Source of the DNA: JAFGLY01 sp041309225
GTDB lineage: Bacteria; Myxococcota_A; UBA796; JAFGLY01
DNA: 25,247 nucleotides
Direction of reading: 5' to 3'
Assembly: GCA_041309225.1 (NCBI GenBank)
Contig: JBFYZZ010000020.1
Coordinates: 1 to 25,247, forward strand
The notes beneath the pieces were generated by a model. The model saw nothing but the letters and a program-made list of their open reading frames with translations, did no database searches and was not told the origin of the DNA. Of this stretch, positions 24,402-25,247 are shown piece by piece (position 1 is the first letter of the stretch; each line of letters begins with the position of its first letter). Both the position numbers and the translations under genes were made by a program.

Positions 24402-25247
24402 CGGACAGCCTCCTCGCCAGCAGGTCCTCCAGCGCGCGGACGCGCTCGGGGTCCAGGGACACCTCGGCCAGGATCCCGGCCACCCGGGCGGCGTCGAGGG
24501 TCCGGAAGTCCTCCTCGCGGACGGCGACCACCTCGCCGGCGAGGTCCACCGCGCCCGGGCTCACCACGCACCGGCCGGGCCCCTGCTCGGAGAAGCAGGC
24601 GGGCCGGTGGGCCGCGCGCGGGAAGAGGAGGGCCAGCACGCCGCCCGGGACGCCCACGGCGAGCAGGGCGAGGAGCGGCTCGGGCGCGTCGGGGCGGATG
24701 CCGGCCAGCGCGTCCACACCCGTGAGGAGGGCGGCCTCGACGGCGCCGGGCGCGCCCCGGAACGCGATCATGGGCCGGCCCTGGCCGGCGAGGCTCCAGG
24801 CGGCGAGCCCAGGCCCTGCGGCCAGGACGCGGTCGCCCGGCCCCGGCCCCCCGACCGCTGCACGCTCGGCCGGGAGCAGCCCGCCCCGGACGGCCTGGAG
24901 GTGCAGATGGTCGGGGGCGGACGCGCCGCAGCGGGGCCCGTTGTAGAACGCCGCGAACCGCCCGTCCGTGGCCGCGGCCACGGCCACCAGCAGCGGGAGG
25001 GCCGGACCCACGGCCTGGGGCACGTGTTCCTGGGCCACCACCACGAGGTGGCCGGGCAGGACCGGCGCGGGATTGGCGAGGATCACGGCGCCGTCCCCGA
25101 AGGCCAGGCCCCGCTCCTCGGGCGGCAGGTTCGCGGGGCACAGGAAGCACGGCCGGGCGGCCACGGACGCCGGGTCCACCCGGGCCGTGGTGGAGACCGC
25201 GCGGGCCGGGTTCCACTGCACGCGGCAGGCCGGGTGGCCCACCGCCA
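24394..25247 (-). CDS. DUF4922/HIT-like domain protein, 5' end outside window
   Basis: A HIT-superfamily-like nucleotide-binding protein. The segment VQWNPARAVSTTARVDPAS and ARPCFLCPANLPPEERG, then ILANPAPVLPGHLVVV, matches the start of DUF4922 proteins, and DHLHLQ in GASAPDHLHLQAVRGG is the HIT triad (H-x-H-x-Q). The usual family proteins have about 30 more residues before this, so the GTG at 25242 is probably not the real start. The C-terminal 90 residues carry conserved LFPRAAHRPACF and AVDLAGEVVAVREEDFR segments, also typical of the family. HIT proteins with this triad act as nucleotidyl transferases or hydrolases; which applies here cannot be told. It is translationally coupled with the SpoIID-like gene. 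Confidence 0.82.
   Translation of the reverse strand, partial: AVGHPACRVQWNPARAVSTTARVDPASVAARPCFLCPANLPPEERGLAFGDGAVILANPAPVLPGHLVVVAQEHVPQAVGPALPLLVAVAAATDGRFAAFYNGPRCGASAPDHLHLQAVRGGLLPAERAAVGGPGPGDRVLAAGPGLAAWSLAGQGRPMIAFRGAPGAVEAALLTGVDALAGIRPDAPEPLLALLAVGVPGGVLALLFPRAAHRPACFSEQGPGRCVVSPGAVDLAGEVVAVREEDFRTLDAARVAGILAEVSLDPERVRALEDLLARRLSDG

Overview
The window is from a GC-rich Gram-negative bacterium, most likely a Myxococcota or other deltaproteobacterial-type lineage. That placement is inferred from several things: long multi-repeat lipoproteins with MopE-type Cys/Asp-rich motifs and FG-GAP repeats, frequent GTG starts, a DksA homologue with all four zinc-ligand cysteines, an OmpA-like protein and several lipobox signal peptides. 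No taxonomic marker in the window proves it.

The left part (1 to about 6,230) looks accessory. It has two paralogous MopE/FG-GAP lipoprotein genes (one cut by the window edge) and a decayed MopE-motif remnant. Three tandem palindromic repeats with compensating base changes lie at 984-1132. A complete AbiEi/AbiEii-type pair (1,363-2,858, minus) follows, with a 9-bp perfect inverted repeat at its promoter. A second AbiEi-type gene (5,194-6,024, plus) is followed by only a 68-codon reading frame that seems to join the two ends of an AbiEii gene with the catalytic middle missing. A strong hairpin and a tRNA-Pro(CGG) gene mark the edge of this part.

The middle is mostly housekeeping. On the minus strand an alkaline-phosphatase-superfamily lipoprotein gene precedes def, fmt and rpe, which are packed with little or no spacing. 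Divergent from it is a two-gene plus-strand unit, a DegT-type PLP aminotransferase and a radical SAM protein overlapping by 4 bases. A convergent envelope-protein gene of unknown function comes next, and then a plus-strand run: dksA, galU (TTG start), priA.

Immediately after priA lies a RAYT-like single-tyrosine HUH transposase gene, followed one base after its stop by two nearly identical 47-bp palindromes, a REP-like arrangement. The right part holds a minus-strand envelope redox unit (VKOR-thioredoxin fusion, OmpA-like protein, TlpA-like lipoprotein), a divergent M28 metallopeptidase gene, and a minus-strand pair of a DUF4922/HIT-like protein (5' end outside the window) and a SpoIID/LytB protein without a visible signal peptide.

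The strongest points for follow-up are the truncated second AbiE toxin, the RAYT with adjacent palindromes, the covarying triple palindromes, and the DegT/radical SAM pair. I did not find a clearly new defence system. All identifications are by reading motifs from memory; no searches were run.
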